Part shown: positions 25,015-36,093 of the stretch, piece by piece
How the letters are laid out: every line of letters starts with the position of its first letter
How positions within the stretch are numbered: position 1 is the stretch's first letter
NCBI GenBank assembly: GCA_032173965.1
Contig: JAVUNC010000025.1
Span: 17,560,001-17,624,000 of the forward strand
Direction: 5' to 3'
Source of the DNA: Sitta carolinensis
Lineage: Eukaryota; Chordata; Aves; Passeriformes; Sittidae
Length of the DNA: 64,000 nt
Program-made: the position numbers and the translations under genes
Notes under the pieces: generated by a model
Told to the model about the DNA's origin: nothing
What the model saw: only the letters and a program-made list of their open reading frames with translations
The model's database searches: none

Positions 25015-27544
25015 TACACAGGTCAGAATTTATTTCCAAATACCTCATTTATATCATTCTCACATGAAATATTTCTTTTGGAATATAGCCTACACTTTGA
25101 AAACAGAAGAGAGTTTTTTTATAAGGCACATCAGATTATAGACTACATAGAGACATCTCCCCCCCATTTATGCTCATAAAATACTGGTAATTTTAAAAGT
25201 AAGATTTCTAAAACCTAGACTTTTTGTAGCCCCATTTAGAACAGTATCCATAGAGTTATTAGACCTCAGATTACACACACCTAGTAAAGGGCTATAACAA
25301 GTTGGATATAAATCACATCTTCAGAAATAGTCACAGCTGGCTACATTCAAAAGTAATGCTACTCCAGATTATGAAACAGGCTGCTTATAAAGTATAACCT
25401 ATGGCTTCCAGTTCAGCATGATACCTAGCAGTATGATTTTGCAGAAGAAATTTTGTTATTTTTGTAAATGGAAGCTGCTCAGATTCAAGCCTGTCTCCTC
25501 CTCAAACCCGCATTTTTGAGTGACCGAGACTGTTTTCTACAGAGAAGCAAAGCACCCAGGAGAAATCTAGTTTTGTTTTTCTCCAAGATGTTGGCATGAC
25601 TGCACATCTGAAATCCTGTCAAAACATTTGAGTAAGAAATATAAAGGATCAGATGTTAACTTCAGGACCAGTAAACATTAAACCATTACCAACCAGATGC
25701 AACAAAGTCAAATGCATCCAGCTTCTGTGCTACAGAAACTATTTTTCCGGGCTCTTACACTGCAGAAGCCAACATATTTTTATTGAATTAGGCCCTAGGT
25801 AAAGATTTCCATCCCATTTTCAAGCTTTCAGTGATGGAACATTACCCATTCTGCACTCATTCTTCTGTAGAGAAGGAAAAAATACTGTCTGAGGAGCCTA
25901 TGCCAACAGCCCAGAATCCATTTACATAGTGTCATTTTCCTTAATGGGCCAGGAGGTAAACTGTGGTCAGCTTTATCAATTCAAAAGGCCTCCACAGTTC
26001 TTTATAACAGACATTGATTAATTTCTGATGAGAAAGGGTTCTGGCCTTCTGTCACTACAGTTTAGTTTAAGAGTAAGGAAAAGGTCACTTCAAGGCTAGG
26101 GCCAAAGGAAAAAATAAAAGAAATATAATTTGATCTTGAACTATCTATGGGAGGAAAAAAAGTAATTGTGGCTATAAAAAGGCAGACAGACAGCACAAAC
26201 TAAATGTCCTCTGCAGAACAGGTTTAAATACTGATCCTTGCAGAGAGTCACATTATCATTCGGGTCTCTCACACTCACTAGAACTGCAGTTAGGCTCAGA
26301 GTTCAGTAGGAACCAGATTCAGTCAGAGAACAGGCCACACTCAGCTCTATGATGACCCCTCAGCTACATTTTAGGCACATTTCAATTAATCTGTTGGGCT
26401 GATCTGGAAGAAAAAAAAGGATTATCAGTTACATTTTGGGGATGGCCTCAGAAAATTTCACAACTAATGAGCTTGGAAAAGATTCAACCACAAGTGACTG
26501 TTGCCTTTAGGAAGGAAACATTAACTTGGTTGGAAACAGCAACATGAAGAGGATGCAGCAGCCTCAGTTTCTAGAGTCCAGTTTGTTATAAATCTCAGTC
26601 TGCCGGATTTGTTATTTGTTTAGCAGCCTTAAAAGGTAAAGTGGGGCATCCTGAAATTCTTGGCTGTAGACTTAAAATCAGATGTGGTTTATATGGTGAT
26701 GCACAGGTATTTGTTACATCGCTTAGAAAAAAAAAACAATTTAAACCCCCAACACAAGAGTATTTACATTCCTTTGAGCTGAAATAGATGAACATGTCTG
26801 CAAAAACACAGAGGAAATCACCACTGCTCAAGGCAGCGAGTTAAAGCTTGGTCATGTTCTCAGGCTTCCACTCGGCTTCCTGGGAAAGGCAGGGGAAGGA
26901 GGACAGAAATGACTTTCTGAAAGTCAGGAGGTAACAAATGAGATGTCAGCTCCATAAGGGATTAGGTTCCTCACCACAAGCTGAAGGTATATTCATGACC
27001 TTTTTAACCATGGCATTTGCGTATAGATTACACCTCTCACCTTTTAAAAGTGATCCCTAAGAGCACTGGCTTGGGAAGACACAAAGAGAGCAGGAGTGGG
27101 GTTTTAAAGCTACAAATGTCAGTTCGGAGGCACAGTGTTATTTTTCCCTTTGATCGTCCACGTACATTTCCACCGTTGCTTGTGCGTTCCTCCTGCAAAG
27201 CCCTGGCAGTGAAGGCCTCTGTTGTGCTCCTCCCCATCACATACACTTTACAACAGAAGAAGTTGAATCCTTTGGAAAAATCCTTCTATGCTCACAGACA
27301 CATGGTGCTTTTTTCTCCTTAATGAGAAGTTCTGGTCACAAAACCGGGTGCCAGACCTGATATATAGCAATTATTTAACTAAGAATCCTTCTGCAACCCT
27401 TGAAAGGGCAACAGAGTTATCCAATAGCAACATATACACATACATACAGATCTACACTATACACTCAAGATGACACAATTTGAGATTTCAGCTAATATAG
27501 CCTCTATTGATTTCCTCAGAGCAGCACTCGGGTCCTTGCAACCC
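25015..27544 (-). other. RHOU: RHOU 3' UTR (inferred extent)
   Basis: The stretch downstream of the RHOU stop codon is AT-leaning and non-coding for about 2.5 kb, up to the first poly(A) signal with a convincing downstream element. The length suits the long 3' UTR known for mammalian RHOU. The end is inferred from signal quality; internal AATAAA copies (for example near 25777) could give shorter forms. Confidence 0.6.
25029..25034 (-). terminator. Polyadenylation signal AATAAA, probably RHOU
   Basis: The minus strand reads GGAAATAAATTC, followed within about 15-30 bases by the GT-rich run CTGTGTATGTGTCTGCC. This is the expected order of hexamer, cleavage site and downstream element, on the RHOU strand 2.5 kb after its stop codon. 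Confidence 0.65.
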
Positions 27545-28000
27545 CTATACAAAACAGCAGTATTTTTTCCACCAGGATTTGGAGAGGTTTTTCATCTTGT
27601 CTGGAGTCCTACATTTGGATTTCTTTGGTTGCTGCTGGGTATCTGAGTACTGAATACCAGCCACGATGGCTGCATCAAAGACCTCCTTGAGGTTTTTCTG
27701 AGTCAAAGCAGAGCACTCAATGTAGGACGCAGCTTTTATTTCCTCAGCGCAGAGCTTTGCAGCCTCCTCCGAGACCGGCTTCTCTTTGCACTTGTCCAGC
27801 TCGATGAGGACTTTGACATCCTCCCGAAGGTCTGACTGTGTCCCCACCAGGATAATGGGTGCCTTGGGGCAGTGGCAGCGAATCTCAGGAACCCACTTCT
27901 CACTCACGTTCTGGAAGGATGAAGGGCTCACCACGCTGAAGCACAGCAAGAAGATGTCCGTGTTGGTGTAGCACAGAGGCCTGAGCTTGTCAAATTCATC
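27545..28000 (-). CDS. RHOU: RHOU coding exon 3 (terminal)
   Basis: The acceptor is TGTGCAG|GAT and the phase is 0. The exon gives 151 residues plus a TAG stop. It begins [17 protein letters not shown] and ends WWKKYCCFV, and is almost identical to the human protein as I remember it. It holds the rest of switch II, the guanine-specificity motif GTQSD, the Rho insert region, the ECSAL motif, a lysine-rich stretch and the cysteine pair used for membrane anchoring. Confidence 0.97.
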   Translation of the reverse strand, partial: DEFDKLRPLCYTNTDIFLLCFSVVSPSSFQNVSEKWVPEIRCHCPKAPIILVGTQSDLREDVKVLIELDKCKEKPVSEEAAKLCAEEIKAASYIECSALTQKNLKEVFDAAIVAGIQYSDTQQQPKKSKCRTPDKMKNLSKSWWKKYCCFV

Positions 28001-31000
28001 CTGCACAGAACAAAACCATGTTAGCACTCCACAGAAAGAGCAGCCTGCCCTGAGCCTTGGCCAAGCTGAGGATCACCTGCCACTGCCATCTTGACAGGCA
28101 TCCAGACCTCTGAGCAAGGTGTGATACAAGCAGAAGCCACCTGTACCTGGCCTCAGGTCTCATGGCTGCAAGCACTCTGCCACCAGCAGGCACACAGGAC
28201 AAAGGTGGTGGCTTCCCCGTGTACCGGAGATTTTCCAACTAATGCTGCAGGTTATTTCAAGTGCTTAAATAGTTCCTTTGCTCTTTGTACACAGGCCCTC
28301 TGCCCTCCTTCAGCAAAGAAGCCGAGCAGTGGGAAGCAGGGTACAGCACACAAAGCCACAAACTGAAGAGGGAGAGAGCACTTTCCCCAGGTCCACCTCC
28401 TGTAGGTTGAGTCAGTGAGCAGCTCTGAGGAGAAGCACCCATACCTCAAAGCTCTCCTGCCGACAGACCCGGGCAAGGGCAAAGCAGATATGCAGCAGCA
28501 TGTGAACCTTTCTGGGTACCTCTCCTGGAGTGGATTTTAAACTGGTAGCTTCTTAGCAACATCCTACAAGATATGGCAATAATTTCCCCGCCATTGTGCC
28601 TAGGGATTTAAATCTGATGGGAGCAATAATGACTTACAATGTGCAGGCTTAACATGCCAAAGGCATAGAGTAAGAGCTTTACCTTTCCCTCCCACCCATG
28701 CCACATCAAATGAACTGCACATGGGGCCTCCCAGCACCACCCTTCTGTTTTTTGGTTTGGTTTTTTTTTTCCTTTTAGTGCAAACTTCAGCAAAGCAAGG
28801 TCTTTTTTCAGCTTCAGGACACAAGAAAGTCAAACACCTCATGGTTACAAAGGTGTGCTGATCCTCAGGGAAGAATGCAGCTCGAAGCAAGGACTACTCC
28901 AGGCAGGCTGCTTTTATGCTGACACCAGGATAAAACCAGGGTAACACTAGCAGCCTGAACAGGTAGGATTTGCCTCAGCAGCAGTGATATTTTAATTAAA
29001 ATGGATCATGTTCTCAAATACTTGGAATTGAAAATACACAGAAACAGAAAGCTGAATATATCTCTCAGTTTACTGACGAATGTTACCCGATGGCAATTTC
29101 ACCTGTCATACTCTGCATATGAACACGCACAGCCAAGACTGTTGTAGTACTACCCCATCTCTTCAGTAGGACACAAAAGTATGGGACAGTTCTGCTGTTT
29201 GACTTCATACCACTACCCACAGAAGGTGTGTTTGTACGATTTTAGGTCTGGTTTGTAGGGCACACTGCTGTCTACTACTGCATAGCCCTTAAAACCCCAT
29301 TCCTAAGTAGGGCATCCAGTTACTAATCATCTAAATAGGTTTTTATGTTAAGACCACTGAGATTTTTCAGCGTGGTTTTGGTGAAGGCATAGATCTAGAT
29401 CCCCAAAGCTGCACAGGATCCTAACTCCCACTGCCTTCAAATGCAGCAAGGTAATAAAATATTTTTGGCTACTTTTGGTTAACCAGCCTCGACCTCTGGC
29501 AAGCAGTGTTGCACACTGCTCAGGATGGTACAAGCCCTGGGTCTTCCAGAAAATCTGAGGTGATAAGACATGGGCTCTTTTTATGTATCAGGCAAAGTAG
29601 GAGATGAGAGGCATCAGCACTCTCATCTCTTCAGGTTGTAGATTACAGCAAACCTCAACTTCGCGCCAGCAGCACTTTCTAAACAGGTGGGAATGGCGAA
29701 TATGAAGCCTCCACAGACAGCACCCAATAGTACTTCTTTCTCCCTCCACCTTCTGTCCCTTCAAAACACAGTCTCTATCTCTGGGCACCTACAGGTGTGG
29801 TTGCTTTGCATGCATACATGCCAAACACCCTAATTCTTAAACCCGCAGTTACTTAGCAAAAATAAAGACAGTATCAATCGCACAAAGAGAAAAGCAGGTG
29901 GCCGTTGAAACCCCAATATGTTCAGCCTTTCTAGTCAGGCTAAACAGAGCTGCAGCTTGAGCCAGCAGAGCAGCAGCCTGCGCCCAGCCCCTATATGGAG
30001 GCACAGTACATCCCCCACCCTTCGACAGGCAAAGCAGTGAGTTAAGCAGCAGTGAAAAAGACAGCAGATAATAACATGATCAAACACTGGGAATACTTTC
30101 AAATCCATGAAGTCATCTGCAGGACTACTTTGTGCAATAGCAACAACTTCTCCCCTCCCGCTGTCACTTAAATCAAGTAAGTGGCTCCACTGACCTGACC
30201 AGCTGTGTCCACAGAGCTGAAGTCTCACCGGCTTGCCATCGACAGACACAACAGCTTTTGGAGAGAAAAGAGGGAGGGGGAAAACTATGGTGAATTCAAC
30301 TTTATATGTTTTCTGTTAAAGAAAAGAAATTAAAAAGAAAGATTTACCATCCCTCAGCTCTTATAGCCTTTTCTTCAATTATTTTAGATTTAACAGCTTA
30401 GCAGAGCTGGAAGGGAGTCTGTCGCTAACACATGGGTGCACACAAACCCTTCAGGGTTTCTGACTCATTTTACTACAAGAGATGAGTTAGGCGGTGACGG
30501 CACAAGTCCTCCGCAGGCAGCGCGTAGAGCGAGCCCGGCAGTCTGGGATATTCTGCTGCTACACAGGTCGAGCTTTATTTCCTCGTACACATTCAGCACG
30601 CCCGGGACACGAAAAGCCCCCGCTGAACCGCAGAGAAACCCCTGGAGTTCTCCCTCTGTAAAGGCGAGACAAGGCGAATGTTTCAACCTGCCCTTTAGGC
30701 GCTCCCAACGTCCCCGAGAGCGCTAAGCTTTCCAGCGGACGGTTCCGAATTAAAGCCCGGCTCTGGCCGCGCGGCCGGGCATGACACCCGCTGCCAGCCC
30801 GGCTCCGTGACACCGGAGACCGGCCGGGGCGGTGGCAGCCTGACAAGCTCGCTCCTGCTTCGCAGAGTCCTGCTCCACATAAATACATAATGAAATCACC
30901 GAGCCTGGACACCGCGTCCCCTCGGCGCAGCCCAGGCACGGCTCCGGGAGCGACACTGGCGGGACGCGCCGCTACCCAGGACGGCAGAACCCGCTCCCGC

Positions 31001-31335
31001 CGCCCCGGTCACTCACCGGAGAAGTTGTCGAAGGCGGTGGGGATGTACTCGGTGGGGTACCCGTTCGTGGTGTAGCTCACCACCAGGCTGGTCTTCCCCA
31101 CCGCGCCGTCTCCCACCAGAACGCACTTGATGCTGCGCCGCGGCTCGGACCCCGCTCCGGCTCCGGCCGCAGCCGCGGTCGCCGCCGCCCGGCAGCGGCC
31201 GCCCAGCGCCGCTCCCAGCGCCGCCGCCGCCCGCCCGCTGCGCACCCTGCGCGGCGGCACCGGCGGCACCTCGCAGCCGCCCGGCGGCACCGGCTTGCTG
31301 ATGTAGCCCGCCTCGCCCTCCTGCTGCGGCGGCAT
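27545..31335 (-). CDS. RHOU: RHOU, atypical Rho-family GTPase (3 coding exons; 1-bp frameshift in exon 2)
   Basis: RHOU (Wrch-1) is a Cdc42-like GTPase with fast nucleotide exchange. It acts at plasma membrane and endosomes on actin, filopodia and adhesion turnover. The coding exons are 31335-31017, 30254-30195 and 28000-27545, all with GT-AG introns; corrected for one extra base the product is about 277 residues (human about 258). Visible in order: a proline-rich SH3-binding N-terminus with PPVPPRR (residues 24-30), an Ala/Gly linker, the P-loop GDGAVGKTS (75-83), switch I ending YIPTAFDNF (97-105), the DTAGQ switch II motif (out of frame as sequenced), GTQSD (NKxD equivalent), ECSAL (SAK equivalent), a basic tail and the C-terminus CCFV, which in this family is palmitoylated rather than classically prenylated. 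The start is the ATG opening MPPQQ, as in human; the upstream in-frame codons reach only a GTG. The orthology is certain from near-identity of exon 3; the frameshift is probably an assembly error. Confidence 0.96.
28001..30194 (-). other. RHOU: RHOU intron 2
   Basis: This 2.2-kb intron runs from GTCAGTGG to CTGTGCAG. I see no repeat family, RNA gene or other coding exon in it. Confidence 0.85.
30195..30254 (-). CDS. RHOU: RHOU coding exon 2, carrying a 1-bp insertion
   Basis: The exon lies between acceptor AAAAG|CTGTTG and donor GGTCAG|GTCAGT. It reads [15 protein letters not shown] in frame, then needs a -1 shift to read DTAGQ. The exon is 60 bp, whereas 59 bp is required to join phase 1 from exon 1 to phase 0 in exon 3. 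The extra base is one of the two C residues at 30209-30210 on the plus strand. Read literally, the frame gives GHSWSG and then a stop at the second codon of exon 3. No alternative donor or acceptor nearby restores the frame. Confidence 0.9.
30255..31016 (-). other. RHOU: RHOU intron 1
   Basis: This 762-bp intron runs from GTGAGTGACC to TCCAAAAG. Its 5' half (about 30480-31016) is GC- and CpG-rich and continues the promoter CpG island. Long open frames in that part are composition artefacts. Confidence 0.85.
31017..31335 (-). CDS. RHOU: RHOU coding exon 1
   Basis: This exon is 319 bp and ends in phase 1 at the donor CCG|GTGAGT. It encodes the proline-rich N-terminus, the P-loop and switch I, ending TAFDNFS plus the first base of an Ala codon. 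It is very GC-rich and lies inside the promoter CpG island. The Ala/Gly-rich linker (about residues 35-62) differs from the Gly/Arg-rich linker I remember in mammals; this region is not part of the GTPase fold. Confidence 0.95.
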
Positions 31336-31689
31336 CCGCGCGGCCACGCAAAGCCCCGCGGCCCGGGGGGCGGCGCGCTGCCCGGGGCCGCCGGCCGGGG
31401 GGCGGCGAGGCGCGGCGGCGGCGGGCGAACGGTGCGGGGCCCCGGCGGGCCGGCAGGAGCGGCGCGACCGCCGCGAAGCCAGCCCCGGCGCCGCCGGTGC
31501 TTCCCGGGCGGGGGCGGCGGCTCCCGGTGTCTCCCGGCTCCCGGCGGCTCCCGGTGTCTCCCGGTGTCTCTGCTACCGCCGCGCCCCGCGCGCCAGAGTG
31601 CCGGCCGCGCGCCGCCGCGTGACACCGCCCGCGCGGGGAGGAGCCGCCGGCGCGCGGCCCGGCACGGCCGCCAGGCGGCGCCGCAGCGC

Positions 31690-31860
31690 CCGCCCCGCAG
31701 CACCGGCGGCCGCCGGCGGGCGGAGGGGCGGGCCCCGCCTCTCGCGCGCGCGCCTCTGATTGGCCAAGCTGGGCGGAGGGGGCGGACCCCGCCTCGCGCG
31801 CGCGCCTCTGATTGGCCGGTCTGGGCGGAGGGGGCGGGGCAGGCCGTGCCCGCGGGGCGG
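31690..31860 (-). promoter_or_regulatory. RHOU: RHOU promoter: duplicated CCAAT/GC-box module
   Basis: Two tandem copies of a unit of about 53 bp lie at 31733-31785 and 31787-31838. Each copy contains a CGCGCG run, CCTCTGATTGGCC (an inverted CCAAT box, so forward for RHOU) and GGGCGGAGGGGGCGG (GC boxes). The ATTGG cores are at 31759 and 31811, 52 bp apart. NF-Y plus Sp1 sites upstream of a TATA-less CpG-island gene are a standard arrangement; the start codon is about 400 bp downstream. The transcription start is not determinable here. Confidence 0.7.
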
Positions 31861-32037
31861 CGCGGAGGGCGGCGCGGAGGGCGGCGCGGAGGGCGGCGCG
31901 GAGGGCGGCGCGGAGGGCGGCGCGGAGGGCGGCGCGGAGGGCGGCGCGGAGGGCGGCGCGGAGGGCGGCGCGGAGGGCGGCGCGGAGGGCGGCGCGGAGG
32001 GCGGCGCGGAGGGCGGCGCGGAGGGCGGCGCGGAGGG
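31859..32037. repeat. 12-bp GC-only minisatellite upstream of RHOU
   Basis: About 15 nearly perfect tandem copies of GGCGCGGAGGGC lie directly upstream of the duplicated CCAAT module. The unit is a multiple of three and contains no stop on either strand. That alone explains the long Arg/Ala/Pro/Gly open frames seen here in several frames; none is a gene. The plus strand has recurrent GG and GGG runs that could form quadruplexes. Confidence 0.95.
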
Positions 32038-35000
32038 CCCCGCTCGGCCCGGCAGCTCCGCGCCTTCCGCCGCTGCGCTCGGCCCGAGGGCGCTCCCACC
32101 TGCACGCCTGGGCAGCGCTAAACTGCGCCGTGTGCCGTGGGAAAGGGAGCACCGCATTTTTAGAAGCTTTGCAATAAGTTGTCCCCGGAAATTTTTGCAG
32201 TAAAATAGTGAAAATGAAAGGCCTGGCTCTTTTCTCAATTGGAAATGTTATTAAAGCATTTTTTATGGGAACCTTAAAGGCACCATACAAGTATGAACCA
32301 CACCACCTGGAGAATCTGGAGTGCCTCATTTGACAGGCAGCAAGTGCATATATCTGAACTTACCCAAATCAGTGCTGGTAAATCTGTGGCAGAGTTGAGA
32401 TTTCAGTTTACCATTTTTAGCATCACTGCGTTGCCAGTGAAGTGCTGGTTCCCCATTTCCCTCGGAGAAGTGGAAACCCATGTGAGGCAGCACATGCTAC
32501 AGTGCCCGTCATGCCCCGTCTATATTTCCTGTGGTCACTGGAACTGATGTCTTCCCTGGAGTGCTGGGGTCTAACCACCAAAGGCCCTGCAAAGTCTCAT
32601 GTCTCATGGGAAAAAGCACTCTGTACAGCTGATCTTTTCCTAAGTGCCCTGGCCTGTTCCATGGGAAGAGTCACTGTGGCTTTTTCTTTTGCATGTAGAC
32701 GTTTTGGACATTGCAAAGCAGGGCCAAAGCCAAGGTTCTCCCTGCCTGAAAGCAGCTGCAAAAAGCCCAGGTTGGATACACTGTGCATGCAATTGAAGGT
32801 GTAGGGAAGAAACGTCTTCCTGGATCCCCATGCCATCTCAGCAGCACCCACTCCCTGCAGGGAGCAGAGCCAAGCAGGGATGGAGCACAGCAACCGGCAG
32901 AGCACCGAGGCACAGTGTCACCCTCATGCTCAAGACCCATAGGGGCCATTGGCCCTCCCGTGGGACATTCCAGTCCTGCAGAATGACATTCCCTTAAATA
33001 GACAAAGATGGTGCTGTCACATATGGCATTAGCCACAGAGAGAACAGGGTGCTTGGCTACAACCAAGAAACATTTCGTCACTGGGTGCTTTCATACATTT
33101 ATCCCTCTGTGATGAAGTCTGTGAGAGATCACCCAGACAGTGGAGCTCTGGCAAGGTAGAAGGACTGGAGTGGGAGCCTGCCTGCACTCAGGCTTATACA
33201 AAAGTAACAGAAATGGTTTAATTCATACCTTTGGTTATTTTGGTACAAGTCCTCGTGGGGAAGCTGAAGTCAGAACAAAAGCATTCTATTTTAATTCAGT
33301 GTAATTATAGCCTGTCTACCTAGAAAAGCTGAATTGCTTTAATAATACTACTGCAGCTAATTCCTTTGAGTATGGATGCAGTTGTGCCAGGATAATGCTA
33401 ATTTGACTTATTTTTGTCAGAAAAAGGGAAAAACATTATGTGTGCATTGAAGGCTTGCTTTGCAAACAGCTGCAGCTGTTTGAGAGGTTACCTCCAAGGC
33501 AGCTTGTTGGCACACTTGTTCTTGGGTTTGCTGCCTCGACAGCAGAGCCTTACAGCAAGTGTGCTGCACAGCCACCTGGCTGCAAAGTCACAGCGTTTAA
33601 TTCAGTATTAGGTGCCTATAGCCCAGCAGGTGTTCCGTGGAAAGGCCTGAGATTACTGTGTGGCTGCTGTGCTGTAACATGAGGGAGCTGAGCTATCTGT
33701 GGTAACATCTTGAGTGGCAATGCTATTTCAACAGTATAAGCTCAGTGTTAGAGTGATGCAGGTGACAAATCACATCCCTGATCACAGTCACCAACCCCAG
33801 CACCAAAAATTGCCGTAGGTTCTCCTTTTCCTTAAAGTGAGACAAAAGGAGAATGGATTAATTGTACGGAGGTTTGTTTCCTTCTTCTGAATTGAAAACA
33901 AATCGCTTTTCAGTGAAACTCTGAAGGTAGTCAAGATCTGCGTAAAACAAGGAATATCTTCAGTCATTTCTGGTGAACAGCATGGAGTATGGAGACTGGA
34001 TACAGTTACTTCTGGTGCATTTCCTCCTGACTGCTCTGTGCAGAGGGCAGAGCCACATTTGCAGCCCAGTGTCTCATTTTTATTCTGTATGGTTCCCAGT
34101 GTATGCCTAGCTGCATCTCTGCACAAGACAAGGCATTGCTGACAAGAGGCATGCACATTGGGAAGAGGTACAGCTTTTCAGGATCTAGTTCCCTCAGAGT
34201 TTATTCTTCAGGCTCTGGACATTACCCAAGAAAGTTGTCTCCTGCACACATGAGCTTTGATAGAAAGGCACATTGTGCCTGAGGAGCAGAGCTGTCAAGA
34301 GGAGTCTCCATCTCCATGCCAAGGTTTGTGTGTGACTAGCTTCATACGACATTTATGCAAGGAAATAAATAAAAAGAGCACTATAATTATATTTTAACTA
34401 CCTTTTACTCTCAGCAGCATCCCATAAATCAGGTACTTGTTAGTACTGTGGAATGGCACATGATAGTGGAAGTCAACATACAGTAAGTATGCTGACACTC
34501 AATACAGTAAAGACTGTAAGCTGATTGGCTTTGGCCATCGTGGGCAGTGTGTCCTGAGATGACAAAGTCATGACAGCAGACGAATTTCTGTCTGTTTTGT
34601 CTGTTTTTGGCAAAGAGAAGGTGAGCAGATGTACTGCAATCTCTGACATCACTCCAGGGTGTGGCCCAACCGAGGGCACAAGGATGTGCAAGCCACATCA
34701 CCCCTTACCAGCAATGGCAAATTTGTATCCTGGATCAATGCCACGACAGGAACTCATTAAGACAAGAGCTGCACAACCGCAAGGAAAACTCCTGTAGGTG
34801 GGAGATGAGAGGGTGGGCAATAAGCACTGGGTAACAACCCATTTGAATGGTACTGAAGGATGATGTGAGAAATCTCCTCGTGCAATGCTGCAAGCAAAAA
34901 ATGCCACATGTACATTTTTAAACACCTTCAGCAGACAAGTACAGCTGATGCATTGAGCTAAGTAGGCTGCAGTGGGATAGCTCTAAGAGTCTGCATTGTT

Positions 35001-36068
35001 TCTGTGCTCAGGGAGGGGGCTGTGAGTGGATTCAGAGCTGCATGGTTGCCCGATACTGTAATGTACCCTGCTCGATACAGTAGCCTTTTGTGTAAGAAGA
35101 TGAGCTAACCGGTTGTTTTGCGGAGGGGGGGCCGTTTGCACCACAGCAGCAAGTGAGAGCAGCTCCGGGCAGCTGTAGTGGCACTGGGCTGGGGGGCATT
35201 GATGGAGGCGTGCTGTAACAGATAGCCCCCGTTTCTAAGGTTTTGGCCTCAATCCTATCACAGGCACATATCTTACAGGTTTGAAGCCAATTGTTTTCAG
35301 AGCTCTAAGCTGGGGGATAAACAGGCTTAACTCCATATGGGTCAACAGGGTGGCAGTTGTCTGTCTCAGGGCTGAATTTGACGCATTATCAGCCAGCTCA
35401 CAAAAAAGCTCTTGCTCTATCCTATATATTTTTGTCAGTCAAATATTATTCTTAGAGAAAAAATGACAGAGAGAGGAAATTATTTCATCAGGACGTGAAG
35501 TAGGCCATTGTTATACCCTAGCTTATCATTTTCCTTATGATAGAAAAAATATTAACTGAATGCTGGCCTTGGAGAATGAAAGCTTTCTTTTTTTTTCTTT
35601 TCTTGCAGAAACTTGAAAAGCTTGACAGGGAGGGAGGTGAGGGAGTGAGACAGCATGCTCTGAACACAACATGATGGAAGGCTGCTTGTTCAGGGGAAGG
35701 GTATGGCCTGTTCTTCAGGACTGTCACCAAGATATTGATCTTTGTCAAGAAGAGCAACCCCAAGATCTGGAAAAACAGCCATCTGTGATGCCTCCATCCA
35801 TTTTTCAAATAGTTGGATTCCAGTGACTCAACTGAGCCAATCACTGGCAGGTGAATTGGTGAGAAAAGAAAGGGGAAGGATAGGAAGGGAGGGACAGAGC
35901 AAGGAAGGGACAGCAACTCAGGAAAGAAAAGGCGGCCTTTATAAAGGACTGCTCTGACCTGCTCTGATTCTAAAGCAATGCCTTTGAGGCTGTTCTATGA
36001 GAACCATGAGGGGAAAGGGCTAGAGAAGTATGAAATACTGCTAATTACATATTTGATTGGTAGTTTAA

Positions 36069-36093
36069 AATATATATATATATGTATATATTT
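36069..36093. repeat. (TA)n microsatellite
   Basis: An imperfect TATATA run of about 24 bp containing one TATG interruption. Confidence 0.9.

Larger units (their letters stand above)
30480..32130. promoter_or_regulatory. RHOU: CpG island of RHOU
   Basis: This GC- and CpG-dense stretch covers the promoter, 5' UTR, exon 1 and the start of intron 1. It falls off sharply to AT-rich sequence at about 32140. I judged the limits by eye. Confidence 0.8.

Noticed and set aside
23935..25141. Several 130-210-codon open frames on both strands just beyond the RHOU 3' end
   Set aside because: They overlap each other in multiple frames, resemble no protein and lack splice or start context; GC-rich chance frames.
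31013..32329. Very long Arg/Ala/Pro-rich open frames on both strands upstream of RHOU
   Set aside because: They are produced by the stop-free 12-bp minisatellite and CpG island composition; only the RHOU exon 1 frame matches a protein family.
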